From positions 1-64,000 of the forward strand of contig VGZI01000005.1 in the NCBI GenBank assembly GCA_016872605.1: DNA of 64,000 nucleotides, written 5' to 3'. The position numbers and the translations under genes were made by a program. Under the pieces are notes generated by a model that did no database searches, had not been told where the DNA came from, and saw only the letters and a program-made list of their open reading frames with translations. Source of the stretch: Planctomycetota bacterium (GTDB lineage Bacteria; Planctomycetota; Planctomycetia; Gemmatales; Gemmataceae). Positions 17,624 through 27,026 of this stretch are shown here, one piece after another (the first letter of the stretch is position 1; each line of letters opens with the position of its first letter).

Positions 17624-19075
17624 ATGAGAACCCCTCTTGTTGCATTCAGCTTCCTAGTGATCGGCTTCGTCGCCGGCGGCGCCCTGGTGTTGCAAGGGCA
17701 GCCGAATCCGCCGGGAGCGTTGCCGCGCGAATTGACATCCTACCGCGACGTGGTCAAGCGCGTGCTGCCCGCCGTCGTCAGCATCGAGACGTACGCCAAA
17801 CCGAAAGGGGCGGCGAATCCGCAGTTCTTCGACGACCCGAATATTCCAGAGCCCTTTCGCCGACCGCCCGGCAAAACCGACCCGAATCGCCTCGGCTTCG
17901 GCTCCGGGTTCTTCGCCGATCCCGCAGGCGTCGTTGTGACGAATTATCACGTGATTGAGGGGGCCGAGGTCGCAGTCATCCATCTGCACGATGGCCGCAA
18001 GGTTAGCTCGAAAGCAATTCGTGTCGATCGGCGGACGGACATCGCCGTCATCCTGCTCGACGCCAAGGACGCGCGGTTTCCATCGCTTGCATTCGGCGAT
18101 TCGGATGCGATGGAGATCGGCGATCGCGTGCTGGCGGTGGGGGCGCCGTTCGGTCTGGCGGGGAGCGTCACGCACGGCATCATCAGCGCCAAGGGGCGCA
18201 ACGGGCTGAACATGAGCATGTACGAGGATTTCTTGCAGACCGACGCGGCTATCAACCCAGGCAACTCCGGCGGTCCGCTCGTCAGCCTGGAGGGCAAGGT
18301 GATCGGGATCAACGCCGCCATCAAGAGCAAATCTGGCGGTTTCCAGGGCGTCGGCCTCGCGGTCGCCAGCAATCTCGCCAAGTCGGTTGTCCCCGCCTTG
18401 CGCTCGAGCGGTGTCGTCAAGCGCGGCTACCTCGGCGCTCACATTCGCGAACTCGACGCCGAAGTCGCCGATCGGCTCGGCGCGCCCAAGGACGGCGGCG
18501 TGGTCGTGGCGGAGGTCTTCGACAAGACGCCCGCATCCAAGGCCGGGCTGCAAGCGGGCGACATCATCACTTCAATCTCCGGCAAATCGATCAAGGACGG
18601 CAACGTACTGCAACGCGTCATCGCCTCGGCAACGATCGATCAGGCGATCGACATGGACGTGCTGCGCGCCGGCAAAACGCAGCGTCTGACGGTCATCGTC
18701 GAAGAACAACCCGCCGACTATGGCGTCACCCCGGGACCGACGCCGATGCCGAACGTCCGCCCCTTGCCTCCGGGCGTCGCGATTGAGACCCTTGGCGTGG
18801 ACATCGCGGTGTTGACTGAAGAGTTGGCGGCGGACCTCGGTTTTGGCAAGGGCGTTCAGGGCGTCGTGATCACACGCGTTCACGACGCCAGCCCGGCATC
18901 GGTCGCGGCGCTTCGCGCCGGCACGCTCTTGAGCAAGGTCGACGGCAACACCGTTGCCACTCCCGCCGCCGCCCGCCTCGCCTTGCAGGCCACCAACTTC
19001 GCCAAGGGCGTCGTGTTGCAGATCGCTACCCCGCAAGGGGGCGTGAGTTACGTCCTCGTCAAGAGTATTCGGTAG
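17624..19075 (+). CDS. HtrA/DegP-type serine protease with two PDZ domains
   Basis: The 483-residue periplasmic protease starts with a hydrophobic segment (VAFSFLVIGFVAGGALVL) acting as signal or anchor. The trypsin-like triad is His109 (VVTNYHVIEG), Asp139 (RRTDIAVI) and Ser215 (NPGNSGGPLV). PDZ1 begins at GYLGAHIRELDAEVADRLG and PDZ2 near VDIAVLTEELAADLGFGKG. The ATG at 17624 is preceded by GGAG; the ATG at 17594 has its purine run too close. The role is probably envelope protein quality control. A palindromic element begins six bases after the stop. Confidence 0.92.
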   Translation: MRTPLVAFSFLVIGFVAGGALVLQGQPNPPGALPRELTSYRDVVKRVLPAVVSIETYAKPKGAANPQFFDDPNIPEPFRRPPGKTDPNRLGFGSGFFADPAGVVVTNYHVIEGAEVAVIHLHDGRKVSSKAIRVDRRTDIAVILLDAKDARFPSLAFGDSDAMEIGDRVLAVGAPFGLAGSVTHGIISAKGRNGLNMSMYEDFLQTDAAINPGNSGGPLVSLEGKVIGINAAIKSKSGGFQGVGLAVASNLAKSVVPALRSSGVVKRGYLGAHIRELDAEVADRLGAPKDGGVVVAEVFDKTPASKAGLQAGDIITSISGKSIKDGNVLQRVIASATIDQAIDMDVLRAGKTQRLTVIVEEQPADYGVTPGPTPMPNVRPLPPGVAIETLGVDIAVLTEELAADLGFGKGVQGVVITRVHDASPASVAALRAGTLLSKVDGNTVATPAAARLALQATNFAKGVVLQIATPQGGVSYVLVKSIR

Positions 19076-19080
19076 CCATC

Positions 19081-19132
19081 GTAGACCTCACGCTCCGCGT
19101 GAGGAATCCGTCACGCGGAGCGTGACGCCTAC
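19081..19132. repeat. Double-hairpin palindrome, intergenic copy (same family as in priA)
   Basis: Outer GTAG/CTAC arms enclose two inner hairpins, CTCACGCTCCGCGTGAG and GTCACGCGGAGCGTGAC. The same layout, with outer GTAGAC/GTCTAC, lies in frame within priA at 56542-56599. Here it directly follows the htrA stop and may serve as a terminator. Confidence 0.8.
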
Positions 19133-19158
19133 GGTGCCGCAAAACGGGGGATGATAAA

Positions 19159-20208
19159 TCAATTGATCTTGATCTTCGCTCGTACGCGCTGGCCGATGAT
19201 GAGCTTGGAGCGGTCGGCGTTGGTGAGCGAGATGATGCAATCGAGCGTGCGGACGTCGTTGTAGCGGAAGGGCTCGATCACCGGGCTGCGCACCTGAGCG
19301 TACCACTTCGCCTTTGACTTGACCTTGCCTTTCCAGACCTCGCCTTTGAACGTGTCGTCCTCGATCTCCACGTCCTGCTGCTCTTGGACAAATCGTCCCC
19401 ATTCCTGCCAAACCTCCGCTTTCACGACAACGGCGCCGTCAGGCAGGAACTCGAGCGCCGGCGCCATCGGGTTGGGGCCGAGCACCTCACCTTTGCGAAC
19501 ATTGACGCGCAGCAGCGTACCCGCACTCGGAGCGACGATTTGGAAATGCTTGAGCATTTCAGTTGCTTGCAGGTGTCGAGCCTTCTTGGCATCCAGATCG
19601 GCTTTGGCTTGGTCGATCTTCAGATCGGCGTCTTGCAGCTTGATCTGCTTCAGCTTGGCCTCCTCGGCTTTCTTCTTCTCGTCGAGTTGCGCCAGCCCTT
19701 CCGTGTAGAGTTTCTTGATCGTCTCGGCAAGCTTAGACTCGGGGTCGGGAAGCGAGCGGATTTCGCGATCGCGCTTCTGCTCGAGATTGCTGCGTTCGTG
19801 CCCGATCGACCGAATCAGCGCTTCCTGTTGCTCGGCTTGCAGCTTGTAAAGGTCAGGCAGTTTCCTTGCTTCCGCCAGTTGCTTCTCGGCGGCGGTGACG
19901 TCGGCCTCGGCGCGCTTCACGTCGAGCCTGGCGAGAGCGTCGTTGACTTGCAGTAGTACCTTGCCGGGCGTGTCGACATGGGTGTTCTCCGGCAAGACAT
20001 CGGTAACGTCGCCGAATTGCCTTGGATAGAGTTTTGCTACACCCGACTCTCCGTCGAGATAGCCCCAGCAGACGACTTTTTCGGGGCGATCCGACTCGCT
20101 GTTTTTGGCATGGGCGTTGATTGAGGCCGACTGGAAATCGCGAAGCCAAACGGTGCCGACGATGCTGACAATCAGCACAATGACGCCGAGAATAACGGCC
20201 GTTCGCAT
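19159..20208 (-). CDS. HlyD/DevB-type membrane fusion protein
   Basis: The 349-residue periplasmic adaptor has one N-terminal membrane helix (AVILGVIVLIVSIVGTVWL). A barrel/lipoyl half follows, then a long coiled coil (about residues 85-210, rich in AEKQL, EQKR and KKAEEAK), the second half FQIVAPSAGTLLRVNVRKGEVLGPNPMAPALEF, and a beta domain. The ATG at 20208 has AAGGAG eight bases upstream. It is transcribed after the DevA-like ATPase at 20289-21044; the permease usually found with these is missing. Confidence 0.83.
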   Translation of the reverse strand: MRTAVILGVIVLIVSIVGTVWLRDFQSASINAHAKNSESDRPEKVVCWGYLDGESGVAKLYPRQFGDVTDVLPENTHVDTPGKVLLQVNDALARLDVKRAEADVTAAEKQLAEARKLPDLYKLQAEQQEALIRSIGHERSNLEQKRDREIRSLPDPESKLAETIKKLYTEGLAQLDEKKKAEEAKLKQIKLQDADLKIDQAKADLDAKKARHLQATEMLKHFQIVAPSAGTLLRVNVRKGEVLGPNPMAPALEFLPDGAVVVKAEVWQEWGRFVQEQQDVEIEDDTFKGEVWKGKVKSKAKWYAQVRSPVIEPFRYNDVRTLDCIISLTNADRSKLIIGQRVRAKIKIN

Positions 20209-20241
20209 GATGCACACTCCTTGCGTGCGACGTTGAGCCAG

Positions 20242-20290
20242 AGATCAGAAGTCAGAGGTCGAATGACTTCTGACCTCTGACTTCTGGTCT
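20242..20290. repeat. Hairpin between ABC ATPase and membrane fusion genes
   Basis: AGATCAGAAGTCAGAGGTC (20242-20260) pairs with GACCTCTGACTTCTGGTCT (20272-20290). Its right edge reaches the ATPase stop codon. No T-run follows, so it may be an intra-operon processing or attenuation structure or simply another repeat. Confidence 0.7.
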
Positions 20291-21044
20291 AGAAGTCGGA
20301 GGCGATTGAAGGATCGTGATACATCTCGGCGGGCTTCTCGGAGCCTTCGAACAAAACGCCATCATCCAGGTGCAACACACGATCGACGAAGGGAATGATG
20401 CGCGAGTCGTGAGCCACTACCAGGATCGTCGAGTTCTGATCGTGGGCGGCGGCACGCAAGAGTTCGATGACGTGTTGCCCGTGCTTCCAGTCGAGGGCGG
20501 CGGTCGGCTCGTCCGCAAAGACAAAGCCCGGTTGCTTGATCAAGGCGCGCCCGATGGCTACTCTTTGCTTCTCGCCGCCCGACAACTGCAATGGCCGCAG
20601 GTGAGCCCGATTCGATAGGCCGAGCATGGCGAGCATCTCGGTCGTGCGTTCGTGCGCTTCTTCGTAACTAGCGTCCGAACCCCAGCGGAGGATCATCTCC
20701 AATTGCTCCCGCGCCGTCAAGGCGGGGAACAGATTGTAGCCCTGGAAGATGAAGCCGAAGTGTTGCAGGCGAAAGGCCTCGCATTCGTCTTCTTCCATGG
20801 CCCAGAGGTCTTGATCAAGGGCCAGGACGCTGCCGCAATCGGGGTGCAGAAGGCCGGAGAGCACCGCCAAAAGGGTCGACTTGCCGCTGCCGGACGGGCC
20901 CATGAGCAGTGCGATCTGCCCGGGATAGAGTTCGAGGCTGACATTCCGCAGGGCGTAGATCTTGCTTTCTTCATCGTCGCCGAAACTGCGCGTGATGCCG
21001 CGGGCTTTCATGCTCGGCATCAGCGGGGCTTCATCAGTCGGCAT
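20289..21044 (-). CDS. ABC transporter ATP-binding protein (DevA-like)
   Basis: The 251-residue ATPase shows Walker A GPSGSGKSTLL, signature LSGGEKQRVAIGRAL, Walker B FVFADEPTAALD and switch VVAHDSRI. FGFIFQGYNLFPALTAREQLEMIL is typical of DevA/LolD ATPases. Start 21044 (MPTDEAPLMPS) has AGGGA upstream; 21065 and 21077 are alternatives. It is followed by the HlyD-like gene, so the pair is probably part of a DevBCA-type glycolipid or lipid exporter. No DevC permease is present on either side. Confidence 0.88.
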   Translation of the reverse strand: MPTDEAPLMPSMKARGITRSFGDDEESKIYALRNVSLELYPGQIALLMGPSGSGKSTLLAVLSGLLHPDCGSVLALDQDLWAMEEDECEAFRLQHFGFIFQGYNLFPALTAREQLEMILRWGSDASYEEAHERTTEMLAMLGLSNRAHLRPLQLSGGEKQRVAIGRALIKQPGFVFADEPTAALDWKHGQHVIELLRAAAHDQNSTILVVAHDSRIIPFVDRVLHLDDGVLFEGSEKPAEMYHDPSIASDF

Positions 21045-21263
21045 GTCCCGTCCCTGCAATGGCATATTAGCGATCATAGGTGGAGTATTATATTCAAAAA
21101 ACCTTTGCGTTTTCCATCGATTTTACAGACCTGAACCACCGTGACGCCCTGCCGAGTGGCGAATTTGCGGATTGTACCGACCGTCGCGCCGGCACGATCG
21201 GCATGATCGCTATAGTCTTACGCTCGCTTGCGACATGGAATTCAACGTGAGAAGATGGGGATT

Positions 21264-21851
21264 TTATTCCAGCAATCCCTTGCCGGCTTCCTTGAGCATG
21301 TGCACGACGCGTGATTTGGCGATGAAGACGGCATTGGGCGTCATGCCAAGGTCGGCGGCCACTTCGTCCACCGGAAATCCTTCCAGTACTGTGCGTTGAA
21401 ACGCTAGCCAGGTCTTCGCTTCGAAGCGAGGGCGAATCATCTCGAGCAGGCGGCGGGTCACGTGCTCATCATGTTCCTTGTCCCAGAGTTGACTCAGCGC
21501 GCTCTCTTTGTCTTCGAGTTGCGCCAGGACTTCGGCAAAGCTCTCGCGGCCCGTCGCCCTGGGTCGAAAGCGCTGACTTCGCCAGAAGCCGCGTAGGCAG
21601 TTCACGGTGATGGTGCGCAGCCAGCGCCGAAACGAGCCAATCTGGCTTTTGCGCTTAAACTCCGGGATCTTGCGGACCACGACGGCGAGAACCTCTTGCA
21701 CGAGATCGTCGGCGTCCTGCTCCAGCAGAGCGTAGCGGCGCAGCCAGGAGCGAATGAGCGGCGAGTAGAGATCGACCAGACGCTGCCAGGCCGCATCATC
21801 GGGATGAAGCTGAACGTTAACCAAAAGGCTCAGGCTCGTGGTAGCGGACAT
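21264..21851 (-). CDS. RNA polymerase sigma factor, ECF type
   Basis: The 195-residue protein has region 2 (WQRLVDLYSPLIRSWLRRYALLEQDADDLVQEVLAVVVRKIPEF ... GSFRRWLRTITVNCLRGFWR) and region 4 (LAFQRTVLEGFPVDEVAADLGMTPNAVFIAKSRVVHMLKE). The MSATTSLSLL start at 21851 is preceded by GGGGGA and matches the N-terminal style of planctomycete ECF factors. No anti-sigma factor is adjacent; in planctomycetes such factors are often partnered with protein kinases. Confidence 0.9.
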   Translation of the reverse strand: MSATTSLSLLVNVQLHPDDAAWQRLVDLYSPLIRSWLRRYALLEQDADDLVQEVLAVVVRKIPEFKRKSQIGSFRRWLRTITVNCLRGFWRSQRFRPRATGRESFAEVLAQLEDKESALSQLWDKEHDEHVTRRLLEMIRPRFEAKTWLAFQRTVLEGFPVDEVAADLGMTPNAVFIAKSRVVHMLKEAGKGLLE

Positions 21852-21873
21852 GGGATCCCCCATATCATTTGTT

Positions 21874-21931
21874 ACCAGCCCGGAGCGCCAGCGACGGGTG
21901 AAACTGCCCGTCGCTCGCGCTTCGGGCTGGT
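21874..21931. repeat. Palindrome upstream of the sigma factor gene
   Basis: Two 25-base arms (21874-21898 and 21907-21931) built on ACCAGCCCGGAGCGCCAGC and its complement form an imperfect stem with an 8-base loop. A related CGAGCCCCGAGCGCCAGCGA half is at 45719-45739. It lies between the sigma factor start and the gene ending at 21947. Confidence 0.65.
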
Positions 21932-21946
21932 AGAGTCGTGTTTTTT

Positions 21947-22426
21947 CTACGCCGTCTTGCGCGCTCGTTCGCGTGTCCGGAGCTCTGCCGGATCGGTGAC
22001 AGACGGATGCCTCTGCCAAGAGGTGCTTTGTGCACAGCGTTCCTCGGCTCTTACCGGCGGCCCATCGGGGCGGTCAAACTCCTTCTTGCCCTTGCCTTTC
22101 CCCTTTTTCTCCGGCGCACCGTCGCCTTCCCTGGGCGGACCTTTCGGCCCCTTGTCCAACTCCTTGACGCGCTGAAGCTGTTGCTCCGTCAGAATCTTCA
22201 AGAGCTTCGCGCGAACTTCCTGTTCCAACTCGGTGATCTTGCGCTGCTGATCCTCGGTCAGGTCGAGCCCATCGCGAATGTGCGGGGGGATCAGCTTGCC
22301 CGGCTCCCAGCCTTTTTTCTCCTTTTTCGGCCCTTTGTCCTTTTCGCCCTGTTGCTCAGCAAATCCGGTAAAGCAGATGACGCCGAGCGTGCCGAGTGCG
22401 AAGGTGGCGATCACAGATTTCAGCAT
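21947..22426 (-). CDS. Small secreted protein with Spy/CpxP-like LTxxQ motifs
   Basis: The 159-residue protein has a signal peptide (MLKSVIATFALGTLGVICFTGFA). A helical region follows, with LTEDQQRKITELEQEVRAKLLKIL and LTEQQLQRVKEL, the LTxxQ pattern of periplasmic Spy/CpxP-type proteins. The C-terminal half is lysine-, proline- and glycine-rich low complexity. The ATG at 22426 follows GGAG with good spacing. Function is not known; a periplasmic chaperone or metal-responsive role is a guess. Confidence 0.6.
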   Translation of the reverse strand: MLKSVIATFALGTLGVICFTGFAEQQGEKDKGPKKEKKGWEPGKLIPPHIRDGLDLTEDQQRKITELEQEVRAKLLKILTEQQLQRVKELDKGPKGPPREGDGAPEKKGKGKGKKEFDRPDGPPVRAEERCAQSTSWQRHPSVTDPAELRTRERARKTA

Positions 22427-22553
22427 GTGTTGTCTCCAGCAGATGTGGAAGGTTAGCACTACACCTGCAGCATTATACGTCGCGAACCTTAAGCCTTGCT
22501 GAAGCACCGCGATTTTTTCTGGTACCTGCGCGGCCCAGAAGGGCTGCCAGAAA

Positions 22554-22630
22554 TGAAACGCAGAGTGCGCAGAGGCCGCGGAGAGTATGAGCCGAATCCT
22601 CTCCGCGGCCTCTGCGCACTCTGCGTTTCA
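22554..22630. repeat. Perfect 32-bp palindrome of the GCAGAG family (copy 2)
   Basis: Arms 22554-22585 and 22599-22630 are exact reverse complements over 32 bases, built of CGCAGAGTGCGCAGAG units, with a 13-base loop. The left half is nearly identical to 60654-60685. It lies two bases beyond the stop of the membrane protein gene at 22633 and probably terminates it. Confidence 0.85.
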
Positions 22631-22632
22631 AA

Positions 22633-23901
22633 CTACCCCTTCCAGAACATCGCCATGATGAAAACGAACACCAGATCGAGCGCCGTCATGATGAAGAGAT
22701 TCGCCCAAACCTGCAACGTGCGGCCTTCGATCATGAAATCCAATACGCCGGTGAATAGCGCAACCGCGAAGGTCGGCCTTTTCGTGCTCCGCTCCGGCAT
22801 GAAGTTTTCTTCGGCCTTCCGCTTGGCTTCTTCCTTGGCAATCCGTTCTTTCTCGGCGCGCTTCTCGTAGTAGTCGGCAACGTCCTGAGGCCGATCGGCC
22901 TCCGGAATCTCCTCGTAGTCACGTGTCGCGTGCTCGGTAGTGTCGTACGGCTTTTTTTCGAGCGACCACTCATCCTCTTCCTCTTCGGCGACCAGCGTCG
23001 GCGACTTCAGCGGCGCGGGGGGCATCGGCACGCTTCCCGGCGCCGTCGGCGTCTCGTCAAAACTCATCGCCTCCGGATCACTCACCAGCCCATACGGCTT
23101 CGTGTCCGCCCACTCGTCTTCAGGTTCGCTCACCGGCGCGGGCGGTTCATCGTGCGGTAACTCGTCCTCGTTCGCCCCCGCGTCGTATTGAGCCGGTTGC
23201 GGAGCCGGCGGTTCTTCCGAATCAACATAAATCGGCGTGCCTCGCGGGAAATCAGGCTCCGGGTCCGACGCTCCTTCACCGACGCCGTTCGGCACGAAGT
23301 GCAGCGACAGCCAGGCGAATCGGCCCCACTGCCGAGCGTAGAACAAAATCGCCGTCGGAATCGCAAACGCCGCCGGCACGCCCCACCAGTAACTTTGGGT
23401 CAGCATGGCGTACAGCAGCGCCACGGGAATGCCCACCACGACGGACGTAACAATCTGCACGTAGACGAATGCAACGAAGTGTGTCAGCATCCGCCCAAGA
23501 ATTGTCGGATGCATGTAGAAAAACCAGTTTCGCGTGTAAAGCGACGAGATCACGCCGAGCGGAAACGCGAACCACAACAAGATGCCCCAGGAAATCAGAA
23601 ACGTCTGCATGCTATGGAAGAGCGCCGGAAAGATGATCAAGGCCCCCGGCACGATCCAAACGAACAGGATCCACAAGCACAAGAGCGGTTTCCACCACCA
23701 GGTGGCAATCGTTTCGTCGTTGGGAAAATGAACTTCATCGTGGCCGGAGGTCGAGTGAATGATCGTGACGAGAAAATAATGGGCGGCGAAGATGGCGAAG
23801 ATCATCGTGCAGATGGTGAAGCCGACGAGTCCGCACAGGAAGATGAGGGCGGACCCGATGCCCCCGATGAGGGCTTGTCCCCCGATTTGTGCGAGGAGCA
23901 T
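22633..23901 (-). CDS. Uncharacterised multi-pass membrane protein, last gene of the thiC unit
   Basis: The 422-residue protein has about five N-terminal helices (IGSALIFLCGLVGFTICTM; LCLWILFVWIVPGALIIF; LISWGILLWFAFPLGVI; FVYVQIVTSVVVGIPVALL; VPAAFAIPTAILFYA). An acidic, proline-rich cytoplasmic stretch carries two DEWxxxKPY motifs, and a last helix lies near the C-terminus (NLFIMTALDLVFVFIMAMF). The ATG at 23901 follows GAGGTG. It starts 74 bases after thiC in the same direction. No known family was recognised. Confidence 0.75.
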   Translation of the reverse strand: MLLAQIGGQALIGGIGSALIFLCGLVGFTICTMIFAIFAAHYFLVTIIHSTSGHDEVHFPNDETIATWWWKPLLCLWILFVWIVPGALIIFPALFHSMQTFLISWGILLWFAFPLGVISSLYTRNWFFYMHPTILGRMLTHFVAFVYVQIVTSVVVGIPVALLYAMLTQSYWWGVPAAFAIPTAILFYARQWGRFAWLSLHFVPNGVGEGASDPEPDFPRGTPIYVDSEEPPAPQPAQYDAGANEDELPHDEPPAPVSEPEDEWADTKPYGLVSDPEAMSFDETPTAPGSVPMPPAPLKSPTLVAEEEEDEWSLEKKPYDTTEHATRDYEEIPEADRPQDVADYYEKRAEKERIAKEEAKRKAEENFMPERSTKRPTFAVALFTGVLDFMIEGRTLQVWANLFIMTALDLVFVFIMAMFWKG

Positions 23902-23975
23902 GGGTTCACCTCTGTCTGCCGCTTGCGGCTTCTCGCTCGCAGCAAAGCGCCGGAACGCGAAACCAGAAGCGGTGG

Positions 23976-25361
<1,386 letters not shown>

Positions 25362-25832
25362 TCAAATGGTCTTAGGGTCTTTTAGCCAGCTACGGACGAA
25401 CGTAAACAACACATTCCATTCGACAATCCACCATAGGATGACGAATATCGTCGTGGGGATGAAGAGGTAGATCACGGTGATATTGAGGCCTTGGAAAAAA
25501 TCCTCCAAGGAGAAACAATAAATCATGATGCCCGATGCGAGGCCGAGAAAGCCGATGAGCAAAACAAAATGCACGATCCCCGCGGGCAGGTCGACGAGCA
25601 TCTCGATGACGAAGTAGTCGAGCGCGGTGATGCCGACGGCGGCAAGAGCGAAGAAGAGCGACGCCCGCCAGCCGCGCGGCCAGAGCTCATCTTCGAACTC
25701 CTCCCGAATCTCTTTGACGCCGTGCCAAATCTTATATGCATACACCGCCCAGGGAGCCGTCAGCGGAAACAGAACGGAGACGGACAGCGTCCATGCCAGC
25801 ATGTTCCACGAGAAGATGTATAGCGATTGCAT
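25362..25832 (-). CDS. Unknown 4-TM membrane protein, first gene behind the TPP riboswitch
   Basis: The 156-residue protein has four hydrophobic stretches (MLAWTLSVSVLFPLTAPWAV; SLFFALAAVGITALDYFVI; FVLLIGFLGLASGIMIY; VIYLFIPTTIFVILWWIV). A charged loop (KEIREEFEDELWPRGWR) lies between the first two. It is the first gene after the riboswitch and 75 bases upstream of thiC. It is not a recognised ThiT, PnuT, ThiBPQ or CytX-type transporter. Position alone suggests a role in uptake or handling of thiamine or its precursors. The exact start is uncertain; GGAG lies about 12 bases before ATG 25832. Confidence 0.7.
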   Translation of the reverse strand: MQSLYIFSWNMLAWTLSVSVLFPLTAPWAVYAYKIWHGVKEIREEFEDELWPRGWRASLFFALAAVGITALDYFVIEMLVDLPAGIVHFVLLIGFLGLASGIMIYCFSLEDFFQGLNITVIYLFIPTTIFVILWWIVEWNVLFTFVRSWLKDPKTI

Positions 25833-25914
25833 GACGCCCGGAATCTCCAGGAATCGCGGTGCTCAACTTGAGACTCGATGGGAATGACCGAGACGGTGCG
25901 CGACCGAAAGAAAG

Positions 25915-25995
25915 ATCGCTTTCCCACGCCGGCATGATCCGGATCAGGTCCCAGGGTTTGCTCTCAGTTCGCGGTAAGCGGACACCCCTAGCGAT
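25915..25995 (-). promoter_or_regulatory. TPP riboswitch (THI element)
   Basis: On the minus strand the conserved core is complete: GGGGTG, CTGAGA, ACCCTGGGACCTGATCCGG, ATCATGCCGGCGTGGGAA. Closing P1 arms ATCGCT (25995-25990) and AGCGAT (25920-25915) pair perfectly. About 80 bases separate it from the first gene, enough for an expression platform. Binding of thiamine pyrophosphate should lower expression of the downstream unit including thiC. Confidence 0.93.
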
Positions 25996-26083
25996 TACGA
26001 TTAGTTTATGCGAGCACGCAGCGCAAGCAAGTGCGGACAGCGGCCGCTTGCGTTGGGTCACACCATCTGGTACAGTCGTTGTC

Positions 26084-27016
26084 ATGGCCAAGCGGCCCCA
26101 ACTCCGTGATGATTTCGATAGCCCCTGGAAGGAGGCGCTGCAACTCTATCTGCCGGCCTTCCTTTCGCTGTGCTGGCCTAACGTCCATACGGAGATCGAT
26201 TGGTCGCGCGGGTACCAGTCCTTGGACAAGGAATTTCAGCGAATTCTCCGCCGCGCCAAGCTGGGCAAACGCATCGCCGACAAGCTGTTCAAGGTATGGT
26301 TGAAGGACGGCATCGAATGCTGGGTGCTCGTGCACGTCGAAGTCCAGGGCTACGTTGACCAAGAATTCCCAAAGCGCATGTTCGAGTATCATGTCGCGAT
26401 CCGGCAGATGTATAATCAAGACGTGGTGAGTTTGGCGATCCTTTGCGACGATCAACCGGATTGGAGACCCCATCAATTCGCCTTCGCTCGCTGGGGTTGC
26501 AGCATCGACTTTAGGTTCCCGATCGTCAAGCTTCTGGACTTCGCGCGTCGGAAGGCCGAGCTTGAAGCGAGCGACAATCCGATTGCCGCCGTCGTCGTGG
26601 CCCACTTGGAAACCTTGGAGACGCGCCACGACCTGGCGGAGCGAAAGGACCGAAAGCTCCAGTTGGCCAAAGCGCTCCTTCAGCGAAACTGGTCGAAGGA
26701 CGACGTTCGCGAAGTCTTGCGGCTCATCGATTGGCTCATGACGTTGCCCGATGATCTTCACGACCAGTTCTTGACAGAGATTCATGAATTTGAAAAGGAG
26801 GCAGCCGTGCCGTTTGTCCCGAGCTATGAACGCGCCGCCCTGAAGAAAGGGCTTCTCGAGGGAATCGATATTTTACTGGACCTGAGGTTCGGAGCAAAAG
26901 GCCGAAAGCTCATGCCAGTGGTGAAGACAATTGAAGACCCCGATGAGCTACGGAAGCTCGCTCGCTTCCTGAAAAAAGCCCAGACTCTGGACGAAGTGCG
27001 CGCGTACCTGAAATGA
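26084..27016 (+). CDS. Rpn/YhgA-like PD-(D/E)XK nuclease-family protein
   Basis: The 310-residue protein resembles the Rpn (recombination-promoting nuclease, transposase_31/DUF4351-associated) family. WVLVHVEVQGYVDQEFPKRMFEYHVAIRQMY holds the ExQ-type catalytic core with the upstream acidic DxSRGYQSLDKEFQRI. The C-terminal region is helical and charged. Start 26084 lies at the beginning of homology; no Shine-Dalgarno is clear. Such genes are common, often mobile, and associated with genome rearrangement. The next gene starts 10 bases downstream. Confidence 0.7.
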   Translation: MAKRPQLRDDFDSPWKEALQLYLPAFLSLCWPNVHTEIDWSRGYQSLDKEFQRILRRAKLGKRIADKLFKVWLKDGIECWVLVHVEVQGYVDQEFPKRMFEYHVAIRQMYNQDVVSLAILCDDQPDWRPHQFAFARWGCSIDFRFPIVKLLDFARRKAELEASDNPIAAVVVAHLETLETRHDLAERKDRKLQLAKALLQRNWSKDDVREVLRLIDWLMTLPDDLHDQFLTEIHEFEKEAAVPFVPSYERAALKKGLLEGIDILLDLRFGAKGRKLMPVVKTIEDPDELRKLARFLKKAQTLDEVRAYLK

Positions 27017-27026
27017 GGGCCATCCG

